Shown: piece after piece, positions 16,757 through 23,596 of the stretch
How positions within the stretch are numbered: position 1 is the first letter of the stretch
Layout: each line of letters opens with the position of its first letter
Assembly: GCA_947258985.1 (NCBI GenBank)
Contig: CAMYKI010000054.1
Coordinates: 1-39,783 of the forward strand
Reading direction: 5' to 3'
Source of the DNA: an uncultured Acidimicrobiaceae bacterium
GTDB taxonomy: Bacteria; Actinomycetota; Acidimicrobiia; Spongiisociales; UBA5794
Length of the DNA: 39,783 bases
Position numbers and translations under genes: made by a program
The notes under the pieces: generated by a model
The model's database searches: none
What the model saw: only the letters and a program-made list of their open reading frames with translations
Told to the model about the DNA's origin: nothing

Positions 16757-18241
16757 CTAGCGGCGGCGGCCGCCCCGCAGACCACCTTCGGGTCGTCCCG
16801 GCCCGGGAGTAAAGATGGCGGCGGCCCCTCCGGCGAGGGCGATGAAGACGAGCCAATCACCGAATCGGGTGAAGATGGTCGGACCGGCGTTGCGGAACTG
16901 GAGGTCGGCAACGATGACCGTCTCCTCGAGCGGTTCGGTCTTGATACCGACCGTGCCTTCAGCTTCGATGAACGTCGACTTGCCGGTGATTGCGGCGAGG
17001 GCAAGATCCTGACCTACGGCGGCGGCGTTGACCCTGGCCATCTCGATGAACTGGTCTGACGCCGGCGCATCGGGGCCGTAGCTGCTCTCGTTGGTTGCCA
17101 CAACCATCAGTTCGGCCCCGGCCGCTGCCGCCTGGCGCACCTTGCGGCTGAACGCACCTTCGAACGAGATCACCGAACCGAGCACGCCACCCTGTATGGG
17201 AAACACAACCGGCCCCGATCCCGGGATCATGTCGCGAGGCACTTGGTCGAGTTGCGGAATGAAGCTGAATAGGCCGCGCAGCGGGACGTACTCACCAAAC
17301 GGGACCGGATGTTGCTTGTCATACCTTCCGACCTGGGTGCCGATCGGCGTATACACGATGTTCGCATTGACGAAGAACTCGGAATCGACGCGATGGGTGC
17401 CGCTAACGAGCATGTAGGCGCCGAGCCGTTGCGCTTCTATCTTGAGGTCCTGGTCGATGTCCTCGTTGCCGATGGGGTCAAACGGCGTCCCGAACGAGTT
17501 CTCCGGCCAAACCGTGAGATCGACCGAATCTCGGGGTATCTGACGAGACAGCTCGAGATGTCGCTCGAAGATTCGCTGGTTCTCGTTCTGGCAGTGGACC
17601 TGCGGGCACGGTGAACTGCCCTGGATGATCGCAACGGTGAGAACTTCACCGTCGGTGTGCGGCGGGAACAGCACACCTCCCATGACCAGGAGCAGCACGA
17701 TGACGGCAGGATCTACGAACAGTCGCCAGTTTCCGGCGTCTTCGACAATCAGCGCAAGACCGGCGGCCACCCCAACGGCCAGAACCGACCATCCGGAAGG
17801 TCCCACCCACTGAACGGCTCCTATCAGCCCGGGGTTGCCGGCGGCGGCGTAGCCGACAGATCCCCAGGGGAACCCGCCCCATGGGAAGTAGGAGCGGACC
17901 AGCTCCCACAAAGCCCAGCCGCCGACGACGATCAGCCACCAGCGGCCCGGCGGCCACAGGCGGAACGTCCACACGAGCAGTCCATATGCCGCCGCCATTG
18001 CCGCCAGCCACAGCGTGAGGGGAATCCACGCCACCATGCCCAGCACCGCTATCCATCGCAGCAGAAGCCCAAAGAACACCGCCCCGTAGACGAAACCGAC
18101 ACCGAGAGCGGCCCCAGCGTTGTCTGCCCGGCGCAGGCCCCACAGGAATGGTGTCGGGGCGACGAACGCGAGCAAGCCGCGGACAACAGATCGTGCGGCG
18201 AGATATCCGAGGGTTCTGCGGTGCCGTAGGCTGCAAACCAT
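16757..18241 (-). CDS. lnt: Apolipoprotein N-acyltransferase homologue with Ser in place of catalytic Cys
   Basis: 494-residue Lnt homologue: a membrane domain of about six helices (residues 20-200) followed by a nitrilase-fold domain outside the membrane (about 215-460). Lnt adds the third acyl chain to lipoproteins. Two catalytic positions are intact, Glu247 in VWPENSF and Lys309 in YDKQHPVPFGEYVPL. The third, Cys387 in the E. coli enzyme (VICYE), is Ser359 here (VISFE; codon TCG, plus-strand 17165-17167). The spacing 247-309-359 matches 267-335-387. The start is ATG 18241 with AAGG upstream. Its ATG overlaps that of the divergent IMPase gene; the frame further upstream is only antisense of that gene. 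The N-terminus is somewhat short for Lnt. It may be inactive, or use Ser. Confidence 0.85.
   Translation of the reverse strand: MVCSLRHRRTLGYLAARSVVRGLLAFVAPTPFLWGLRRADNAGAALGVGFVYGAVFFGLLLRWIAVLGMVAWIPLTLWLAAMAAAYGLLVWTFRLWPPGRWWLIVVGGWALWELVRSYFPWGGFPWGSVGYAAAGNPGLIGAVQWVGPSGWSVLAVGVAAGLALIVEDAGNWRLFVDPAVIVLLLVMGGVLFPPHTDGEVLTVAIIQGSSPCPQVHCQNENQRIFERHLELSRQIPRDSVDLTVWPENSFGTPFDPIGNEDIDQDLKIEAQRLGAYMLVSGTHRVDSEFFVNANIVYTPIGTQVGRYDKQHPVPFGEYVPLRGLFSFIPQLDQVPRDMIPGSGPVVFPIQGGVLGSVISFEGAFSRKVRQAAAAGAELMVVATNESSYGPDAPASDQFIEMARVNAAAVGQDLALAAITGKSTFIEAEGTVGIKTEPLEETVIVADLQFRNAGPTIFTRFGDWLVFIALAGGAAAIFTPGPGRPEGGLRGGRRR
18227..18232 (+). promoter_or_regulatory. -10 box (TAGGCT) giving a leaderless IMPase mRNA
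   Basis: TAGGCT ends 7 bases before the ATG at 18240, and no ribosome binding site lies between, so transcription should begin at or next to the start codon. The box lies inside the first codons of the divergent lnt gene. Confidence 0.4.
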
Positions 18242-19022
18242 GAACGACCTTGAACTCGCAAAACTGGCCGCGGCAACCGGTGCCGCCATCGTCCGTGATG
18301 GCTTCGGAAAGCACCGCACGACGGAGCAGAAGGGACGGCTCGACCCGGTGACGGAGGTGGACCGGGCCTCCGAGGCCGCGATCGTCGACATCCTGACGAC
18401 GCATCGACCCGAGGACGGGCTGCTCGGAGAGGAAGGCAGCAGTCGGCCGTCGGAGGGTCGCCGCTGGATCATCGATCCCCTCGACGGCACAGTCAATTTC
18501 GTCCACGCCATCCCCCATATTGGGATCTCAGTCGCGCTGTACGACGGTGACGAACCGCTGGTCGGCGTCGTACATGACCCGATGCGCGATGAAGTGTTTG
18601 CGGCCGAACGCGGCAGCGGAGCGACCTGTGATGGCGAACCGATATCCGTTTCGAGCACGACCAAGATGCACCGGGCCGTCGTCGTCACCGGGTTCCCCTA
18701 CGACCATGACCGATACGCAGCAGCGTACGGACGGGTCGTGGCTGCGGTGCTCGCCGAGGTCAACGGGGTCAGACGTCTTGGTTCGGCAGCCCTCGACTTC
18801 GGCTGGCTCGCTGCCGGTCGATTCGACGGGTACTGGGAATACGGCCTTGGTCCCTGGGACATGGCCGCCGGAGCACTTCTGGTCACCGAGGCGGGGGGAA
18901 CTATCACGGACGGCCATGGCGAACCCTTCTCATCCGAAGGCAAGCACTTTGTGGCCGCCAACCCTCATCTGCACACGCGCCTCCGGGAGGTGGTCGAACC
19001 GGTGCTGCCTTCCCATCTGTGA
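18240..19022 (+). CDS. Inositol monophosphatase family phosphatase
   Basis: 260-residue Mg-dependent phosphatase of the IMPase/FBPase superfamily. Metal ligands are present: EVDRASE near residue 39, GEEGS (Glu64 and Glu65), the signature WIIDPLDGTVNF (Asp79 and Asp82), and the late WDMAAGALLVTEAGG. Possible substrates are inositol-1-phosphate, histidinol phosphate or another sugar phosphate; sequence alone does not separate these. The start is ATG 18240. An in-frame extension to 18120 lies over the lnt gene and is not credible. There are no bases between this start and that of lnt. The amidohydrolase follows 13 bases downstream, suggesting a two-gene unit. Confidence 0.9.
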   Translation: MNDLELAKLAAATGAAIVRDGFGKHRTTEQKGRLDPVTEVDRASEAAIVDILTTHRPEDGLLGEEGSSRPSEGRRWIIDPLDGTVNFVHAIPHIGISVALYDGDEPLVGVVHDPMRDEVFAAERGSGATCDGEPISVSSTTKMHRAVVVTGFPYDHDRYAAAYGRVVAAVLAEVNGVRRLGSAALDFGWLAAGRFDGYWEYGLGPWDMAAGALLVTEAGGTITDGHGEPFSSEGKHFVAANPHLHTRLREVVEPVLPSHL

Positions 19023-19035
19023 GGTTGACTGCAAT

Positions 19036-20598
19036 ATGACAACGAAGCTCTACAGCGCCGAGCTCTGCCGGATACCCGGCGTCGCCGAATCGGACTGCAT
19101 CCTCGTTGAACGAGGCAGAGTGGCGGCGGTCGGCACGAGGGGCGATTTCTCCGGTTACGAGTCACCGGTCCACTACGAAGGGGCTGTTCTTCTCCCCGGC
19201 ATGCGCGACGCTCATCTTCATCCCGTTGCCTATGCGGCGGCGCTGCGGGGGACGACACTGGCCACGGCCGCCGACTTCGCTGAAGTCGTGGCCCGGCTCG
19301 CCACAGCTGCGGACCTGGCCCCGGGCCCCGTGCTCGGGATGCGGCTCAACGAGGAGACCCTCGCTGAACGGCGGCTTCCCGATCGTTTGGTCCTCGATGC
19401 GGCGGTCGCCGAACGGCCACTGCTGGCCCACCGCTATTGCGGACACGTGGCCATCGCCAACACCGCCGCACTTGTGCTCGCCGGGATTGACTCGATGACC
19501 CCCGATCCGGTGGGCGGGTCCATAGACCGCGACAAGGAAGGCAGGCCCACCGGGGTGCTGCGGGAGACCGCCATCGAAATCGTGGCCGAAAGATTCGAGG
19601 GCGGCAATGCCGTCTCGACCGATGAACTGCTCTCGGCGCTGCGCCGGTTGGCCGCCGTAGGCGTCACATCGATCGGGGCGATGCTGCGTACCGGCGCCGG
19701 GGCATGGGCCAGTCTCGGCAACGAGGTGGATATCACGATCAACGCCGCCGATCGGTTGCCGATCAAAGTGGCGGCGTATGTCATCGAAGAGTCCCCCGAG
19801 ACTGTTTCCATCAACAAAGCACGGATCGACGCCGCGGGCCCGCGGTTGAGGTGGCGTGGCATCAAACGATTTGGCGACGGCAGCTTCGGCGGCCACACCG
19901 CAGCCATGCACGACCGGTTCAGCGACGTCGACACCTCGGGGACCATGCGGCTCTCCGACCTGGACCGCTCAATTGCGGTGGAGAGTCTGCGACTGGGCGG
20001 GGCATCGGCGATCCACGCCATCGGGGACAGGGCCTGTGGAGAATTGATCGACATGTATCTGGAGTTGATCGATGAGGGTGCCGCTCCTCGCAAGCTGCGT
20101 ATCGAGCATGCGTCGGTGATGACCGCGGCCGACATCGACCGTCTCGGGAGATCTGGCATCATTGCGGCGGTGCAGCCGCCGTTTCTCGGTTCCGAAGCGA
20201 CGTGGCTGGAGCAGCGACTCGGGCCCGACCGGATCGAACTCACCTATCCGTTTGCCGCAATGGAAGACGCCGGCACTGTGCTGGCCGGAAGCTCCGACTG
20301 TCCGGTGGAGCCCCCCGATCCATGGCTGGGAATGGCCCTGGCGCAGGACCGCGCGGGCATGTCGATCGGGCAGGCCCTTTCCGCCGAAAGCGCCCTCGCC
20401 ATGTACACATCCGGGGCGGCAACGGCGCTCGAGGAACCCGAACCGCTGGCCGTGGGAAGCCCCGCCGACTTCATCGTCGTGGATCGGGATCCACTGGCGA
20501 TCACTCCCGATCAAGTCGCGGAGACGCAGGTGCTCGCCACGTATGTAGACGGTGTCGAGGTCGATGTAAACAGATCCCAACCGCTCTGGCTCGACTGA
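19036..20598 (+). CDS. Amidohydrolase family 3 metal-dependent hydrolase (YtcJ-like)
   Basis: 520-residue TIM-barrel amidohydrolase. An N-terminal beta-sandwich segment leads to GMRDAHLHP with the HxH metal pair (His60 and His62). A probable metal-bridging or nearby lysine is in IKRFGDGSFGGHTA, typical of the YtcJ/amidohydro_3 group. Later metal ligands are in SAIHAIGDRA, RIEHASV and SSDCPVEPPDP, and GSPADFIVVDRDPL closes the second half of the beta-sandwich. Members hydrolyse N-acyl amino acids, formamides or cyclic amides; the substrate here is unknown. The start is ATG 19036 with GAGG about 10 bases upstream, 13 bases after the IMPase stop. The longer open frame to 18520 is IMPase antiframe. 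Confidence 0.87.
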   Translation: MTTKLYSAELCRIPGVAESDCILVERGRVAAVGTRGDFSGYESPVHYEGAVLLPGMRDAHLHPVAYAAALRGTTLATAADFAEVVARLATAADLAPGPVLGMRLNEETLAERRLPDRLVLDAAVAERPLLAHRYCGHVAIANTAALVLAGIDSMTPDPVGGSIDRDKEGRPTGVLRETAIEIVAERFEGGNAVSTDELLSALRRLAAVGVTSIGAMLRTGAGAWASLGNEVDITINAADRLPIKVAAYVIEESPETVSINKARIDAAGPRLRWRGIKRFGDGSFGGHTAAMHDRFSDVDTSGTMRLSDLDRSIAVESLRLGGASAIHAIGDRACGELIDMYLELIDEGAAPRKLRIEHASVMTAADIDRLGRSGIIAAVQPPFLGSEATWLEQRLGPDRIELTYPFAAMEDAGTVLAGSSDCPVEPPDPWLGMALAQDRAGMSIGQALSAESALAMYTSGAATALEEPEPLAVGSPADFIVVDRDPLAITPDQVAETQVLATYVDGVEVDVNRSQPLWLD

Positions 20599-20645
20599 AC
20601 TTCTCGTTCTTGCTCGAGCCGCCAATTGCGCCGGCGGATGCGGCG

Positions 20646-20843
20646 CTAGCGGACGCTTGCCGCCAGGGCGCTCGCACACGAGGAACACCAGAAGCCGTCG
20701 CCGACAAAGCGAGCGTCCGTATCAACGGGGTTGTCGCAGAAGCCACAGCGCTGTGCGACGAAGTCGTCGGCGATGGTCGAGAAGGGGCCGTCGCCGCGGA
20801 AGAGATCCCCGACCAGGACGGCCATGCTGGTTCCGTTCTTCAT
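20646..20843 (-). CDS. Small zinc-ribbon protein
   Basis: 65-residue protein with two CxxC pairs, Cys33/Cys36 (RCGFCDNP) and Cys53/Cys56 (FWCSSCAS), separated by 16 residues, which fits one zinc ribbon. The N-terminal half contains VGDLFRGDGPFSTIADD and no other known motif. It lies 46 bases behind the SelW-like gene on the same strand and may share its transcript. ATG 20843 has no clear ribosome binding site; a second ATG 18 bases in (MAVLVG) is an alternative start. I recognise no family name. The zinc site is the only inference the sequence allows. Confidence 0.6.
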   Translation of the reverse strand: MKNGTSMAVLVGDLFRGDGPFSTIADDFVAQRCGFCDNPVDTDARFVGDGFWCSSCASALAASVR

Positions 20844-20889
20844 GAGAGGTCGAGGTTAGTGGGGTCTGAGACCAATCCGACATCCCGCG

Positions 20890-21126
20890 TCAGGTGAGCC
20901 GATCCCTCACCAGCGGGCCAACCTCGGCATAGTCGGTGTGACGTCCGGTTTCCTTCTTTGAGTAGACCAGGTTGTCGCCGAGCATGACCTCGAACACGCC
21001 TCCTCCCGATGGGATGAGGGTGAAGCTCTCGATCTTCTGCTCGAACTCCTCGAGTATCTGTTCAGCCATGCTCACGGCACGGTCGCGATACCCTCAAACG
21101 GAGCAGTATTCGATACTTAGTTTCAT
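20890..21126 (-). CDS. SelW-like (Rdx family) selenoprotein, Sec encoded by TGA
   Basis: A 78-residue thioredoxin-like Rdx/SelW protein if TGA at 21094-21096 is read as selenocysteine. From ATG 21126 the frame reads MKLSIEYCSV-TGA-GYRDRA and continues without a break into the typical SelW body (LIPSGGGVFEV, then YSKKETGR). This gives Cys8-x-x-Sec11, exactly where the family has CxxC or CxxU. The ATG has TAGGATG upstream. A conventional gene caller would start at GTG 21075 and give a 61-residue protein lacking the redox motif and first strand, which makes no sense for the fold. A SECIS-like hairpin lies just after the TGA. SelW proteins are presumed redox proteins. The window holds no selA, selB or selC, so the host's capacity to decode Sec is inferred. 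Confidence 0.9.
21066..21082 (-). promoter_or_regulatory. Bacterial SECIS-like stem-loop
   Basis: On the minus strand CCGTGC pairs with GCATGG (6 bp, one G-U) around the loop CGTGA. The loop begins 17 bases after the TGA and has G at its second position. Both fit the described bacterial SECIS rules: a short apical loop, G in the first two loop bases, and about 16-37 bases from the UGA. Confidence 0.7.
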
Positions 21127-21145
21127 GTCGGCATCCTAGGAGCCC

Positions 21146-21435
21146 GCTGACCAATGCGAGTTCCGACTCGACAACTGCTCCGCGAACAGACACTCCGTTG
21201 GCCCGGCGAGCCTTCACCGCCTTTGCTCAACAGTCTCCAGGAGCCGGCTGACCAATGCGAGTTCCGACTCGACAACTGCTCCGTGAACAGACACTCCGTT
21301 GCTCCGACAAGCCTTCACCGCCTTTGCTCAACAGTCTCCCAGGCCGCTGACCAATGCGAGTTCCGACTCGACAACTGCTCCGCGAACAGACACTCCGTTG
21401 CTCCCGCGAGCCTTCACCGCCCTTGCTCAACAGCC
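21146..21435. repeat. Three tandem ~100-bp repeats
   Basis: Three near-identical units begin at 21146, 21247 and 21346 with GCTGACCAATGCGAGTTCCG; the periods are 101 and 99 bases. Each keeps a small perfect hairpin, CGAGT-TCCG-ACTCG, at 21157-21170, 21258-21271 and 21357-21370. The third unit runs into the 3' end of the membrane-protein gene at 21414, so the other two look like duplications of that gene's tail plus its downstream region. They fill the space between that gene and the SelW-like gene on the same strand. Confidence 0.9.
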
Positions 21436-21830
21436 GCTGCCGGGTGCGCTCCGGAAACAAGGCTGCGAAGGCCGACCCACTGCGCCACGCCGAGGGCAAG
21501 CACGGCCAGGGAGAACAAACCGACCATCCAGTTTCCTGGAGCCGACATCGCATCGGGGAAGCCGAAGATAAGGACGCCGGCGACAACCGCCCATCCCACA
21601 TTTCCGGCCACAATCACGGCGACCTCTGTTGGACTCAGCGGATACCGCCGCACTGTATGGACGAGGAGCGCGACCCATGGAATCAGCACAAGACCGACGG
21701 CGAAGGGAATCCACGCCGACACCTCCAGCCGGGTCCCCAACCATGACGCGCCGGCGAGGGTAAACACAGTCGACAACCCCGACCCGACCGCATCAATCCG
21801 AAGCACGTTTCTCAAATTCCGCTCACTCAT
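21414..21830 (-). CDS. Small four-helix membrane protein of unknown function
   Basis: 138-residue protein with four predicted membrane helices: about residues 10-30 (AVGSGLSTVFTLAGASWL), 42-60 (IPFAVGLVLIPWVALLV), 73-95 (VAVIVAGNVGWAVVAGVLIFG) and 103-122 (WMVGLFSLAVLALGVAQWVG). RNVLRIDAVGSG at the N-terminus resembles small uncharacterised membrane proteins of actinobacteria, but I assign no function. ATG 21830 is preferred over the TTG at 21839 because GAGGAG lies 9 bases upstream of the ATG and directly abuts the TTG. The last codons (AAVEQGR) and stop lie inside the third tandem repeat, so the C-terminus may have been altered by repeat formation. It is divergent from the XRE regulator. 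Confidence 0.7.
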   Translation of the reverse strand: MSERNLRNVLRIDAVGSGLSTVFTLAGASWLGTRLEVSAWIPFAVGLVLIPWVALLVHTVRRYPLSPTEVAVIVAGNVGWAVVAGVLIFGFPDAMSAPGNWMVGLFSLAVLALGVAQWVGLRSLVSGAHPAAAVEQGR

Positions 21831-21958
21831 CTCGATCAACTCCTCGTCTTTCCCTCATGGCGGACACCGCACCGAAATGCCGGCAACGACCACACACGGC
21901 GCGCTCGCGGGTTCGCAGGAGCAATGATGGGGCGGGGAGGTCATCGCTTCAATTACCT

Positions 21959-21996
21959 GCAAGGTAGTTTCCTTGCGGCGCGGCGAGGCATAGAGT
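21959..21996 (+). promoter_or_regulatory. Dyad operator and -10 box of the XRE regulator gene
   Basis: GCAAGG at 21959-21964 and CCTTGC at 21971-21976 form a perfect 6-bp dyad (8 of 10 positions in the wider arms). It sits where the -35 region would be for TAGAGT at 21991-21996, which ends 7 bases before the ATG at 22004. This is the expected position for autorepression; it could also act on the divergent membrane-protein gene. Confidence 0.45.
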
Positions 21997-22003
21997 CCGA
22001 GGC

Positions 22004-22801
22004 ATGCCAATCACCTACGGAAGCGCCTTGAAGGATTGGCGGTCTACCCGTCGTATGAGCCAGCTCGATCTGGCGACTGCCGCCGAGGTGTCGCAGCGCC
22101 ATGTCAGCTTCCTCGAAACCGGGCGGGCCAAACCCAGCCGTGAGATGGTGATTCACCTGGCCATCGCACTCAAGGTGCCCCTCCGCGAGCGAAATGACAT
22201 GCTCACGGCCGCAGGATTCGCTACCGAATACCCGGAGACACAACTCGGCGAACCCGCCCTCGATCAGGTCCGCGGCATCCTGGAGACGGTGCTGCGGTCA
22301 CACGAACCGTTTCCGGCAATCGTCGTGGACCGCCGCTGGGATGTCGTGCTGGCCAACGACGCCGCCATGAAGTTCACGCTGTCGATGATTGACCCATCAA
22401 ATCCGGTTGCAGTGGACGGCATGAACGCGTTGCGGCTGATCCTCCATCCCGAGGGCGTGAGGAAGAACATCGTCAACTGGGAGCAGGTAGCGGCGGCGGC
22501 ATTGCGCCGGCTGGAGCACGAACTGGAAGCGAGACCAACCGACGCTGCCCTGCAGGTACTGCGCGACGAGGTGCTCGGCTACCCGGATGTACCCGAGGTG
22601 CGCCGGGCACCGGCTCGCCCAACAGCGGACGATCTGCTCGTCCCCTTCCACTACCGGATCGGGAGCGTCGACCTCAAGCTGTTCTCCACGATCGCCACAA
22701 TCGGCGAAGCGCATGACATCACCCTGGAAGAACTGCGTCTCGAGACCTTCTTCGCCGCAGATGCCGCGACCGAAGAGCTACTCCGCTCCGGCGTCCTCTG
22801 A
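22004..22801 (+). CDS. XRE-family regulator with MmyB-type ligand domain
   Basis: 265-residue transcription regulator. A helix-turn-helix of the XRE type spans about residues 8-65 (LKDWRSTRRMSQLDLA, then VSQRHVSFLETGRAKPSREMV). It is followed by the larger C-terminal domain seen in MmyB-like regulators (VVDRRWDVVLANDAAM, NALRLILHPEG, and LKLFSTIATIGEAHDITLEELRLETFF), a PAS-like ligand-binding fold; some crystallised members hold fatty acids. The gene seems leaderless, with TAGAGT 7 bases before the ATG and a dyad over its promoter. Targets are unknown; the divergent membrane protein is the nearest candidate. Its 3' end overlaps the convergent DUF4342 gene by 24 bases. Confidence 0.88.
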   Translation: MPITYGSALKDWRSTRRMSQLDLATAAEVSQRHVSFLETGRAKPSREMVIHLAIALKVPLRERNDMLTAAGFATEYPETQLGEPALDQVRGILETVLRSHEPFPAIVVDRRWDVVLANDAAMKFTLSMIDPSNPVAVDGMNALRLILHPEGVRKNIVNWEQVAAAALRRLEHELEARPTDAALQVLRDEVLGYPDVPEVRRAPARPTADDLLVPFHYRIGSVDLKLFSTIATIGEAHDITLEELRLETFFAADAATEELLRSGVL

Positions 22802-23053
22802 TTCCACATCGGCCTCATCGGCACGCGTCACAGTCACGGTGCCTTCTGTCACCAGTGCCGCGATCATGCCGATTGCGGCGGCGAATGGGGCAAATAACGC
22901 TCCCACGATTCCGAGGGTGAGGGGGACGTCGAGGAGGATCCGACCGTTGCTGTCCTTGATGGTGAGACGTCGCACGTTGCCTTCGCGGATGAACTCCTTG
23001 ACCTTGCCGACGATTTCCTCGCCTTTGACCTCGAACTCTTCAGTTTGACCCAT
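22778..23053 (-). CDS. DUF4342 family protein
   Basis: 91-residue protein with an amphipathic N-terminal part (EIVGKVKEFIREGNVRRL), a short basic strand segment (LTIKDSNGRILLDVPL), a Gly/Ala-rich hydrophobic helix (LGIVGALFAPFAAAIGMIAAL) and an acidic tail (ADEADVESEDAGAE). This matches DUF4342 proteins, for which no function is known. The ATG at 23053 has GAGGAG 6 bases upstream. It ends inside the last 24 bases of the convergent regulator gene. Confidence 0.8.
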   Translation of the reverse strand: MGQTEEFEVKGEEIVGKVKEFIREGNVRRLTIKDSNGRILLDVPLTLGIVGALFAPFAAAIGMIAALVTEGTVTVTRADEADVESEDAGAE

Positions 23054-23141
23054 GGCAGCTCCTCGATGTGCTCCCGATCAGGATCGCGCATAGGGCCTCG
23101 CGACGCCAGCTAGCGTCAGACCGTCTGATGACAGGAGACCC

Positions 23142-23531
23142 ATGCCAGCCCCCATCCCGGACGACGTTCGCGCCTTACTGACCGAGCCGATCTTTTTTCA
23201 CGTTGCCACGGTCAACCCGGACGGCTCACCTCAAGTATCGGTGGTCTGGGCTGATCTCGACGGCAACCTCATCCGCTTCAGTACCGTCGAGGGCAGGGCC
23301 AAGCCCCGCAATCTGCGGCGCGACCCCCGCGTTGCCATCTCGTTTCTCGCTCCGGACGATTCCTACCGCAATGTGGTCATTTCCGGCCGCGCCGTCGAGA
23401 TCGAGCAACGCGGCATGGACCTGATCGATCACATGGCGCGCAAGTATGTAGGTGTCGAGAAGTACCAGTGGTACCAACTAGGTGAGGTTCGCGTCGACGT
23501 GGCTGTCGAAGTCGACCGCGTGACCGGCTGA
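23142..23531 (+). CDS. PPOX-class split-barrel flavin/F420-dependent oxidoreductase
   Basis: 129-residue split beta-barrel protein of the PNPOx-like family. FFHVATVNPDGSPQVSVVW at the N-terminus and IRFSTVEGRAKPRNLRRDPRVAISF with its K-x-RN-L-RDPR segment are typical of the actinobacterial F420-binding group, where Lys/Arg of that segment hold the cofactor's phosphate. FMN binding remains possible. ATG 23142 has AGGAG 5 bases upstream and TAGCGT at 23111-23116 is a plausible -10 box. A long palindrome begins 4 bases after its stop. The substrate is unknown. Confidence 0.85.
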   Translation: MPAPIPDDVRALLTEPIFFHVATVNPDGSPQVSVVWADLDGNLIRFSTVEGRAKPRNLRRDPRVAISFLAPDDSYRNVVISGRAVEIEQRGMDLIDHMARKYVGVEKYQWYQLGEVRVDVAVEVDRVTG

Positions 23532-23534
23532 TTG

Positions 23535-23584
23535 GCGTCTGGCGTACGTGGTGGCGCTATTAAGCGCCTACGTACGCCAGACGC
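23535..23584. terminator. Long palindrome, copy 1 (bidirectional terminator or extragenic repeat)
   Basis: A 15-bp perfect stem (arms 23535-23549 and 23570-23584, beginning GCGTCTGGCGTACGT), then an inner stem GGCGCT/AGCGCC around ATTA. It lies between the convergent stops of the split-barrel gene (23531) and ilvD (23597). The first 22 bases are repeated exactly at 26424-26445. There is no long T-tract. Confidence 0.75.
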
Positions 23585-23596
23585 GTTGAGAGCCCG

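Noticed and set aside
15345..16856. Long minus-strand open frame of about 500 codons
   Set aside because: It lies antisense to the clear class III aminotransferase gene. Its translation is Arg/Gly/Val-rich with no domain, as expected from high-GC antisense.
18242..18688. N-terminal extension of lnt
   Set aside because: The extra 149 residues are Ser/Arg/Pro-rich and lie antisense to the IMPase gene; ATG 18241 has a ribosome binding site.
20890..21075. A 61-residue SelW fragment as a complete protein or a pseudogene
   Set aside because: The upstream frame supplies the missing strand and CxxU motif through a single TGA, with a ribosome binding site and SECIS-like hairpin. Read-through as Sec explains it better than decay.
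21146..21435. Tandem repeats as a CRISPR array or integron attC sites
   Set aside because: Units are about 100 bases and directly joined without variable spacers, and no cas or integrase gene is near. The repeat contains a gene's 3' end, which fits simple tandem duplication.
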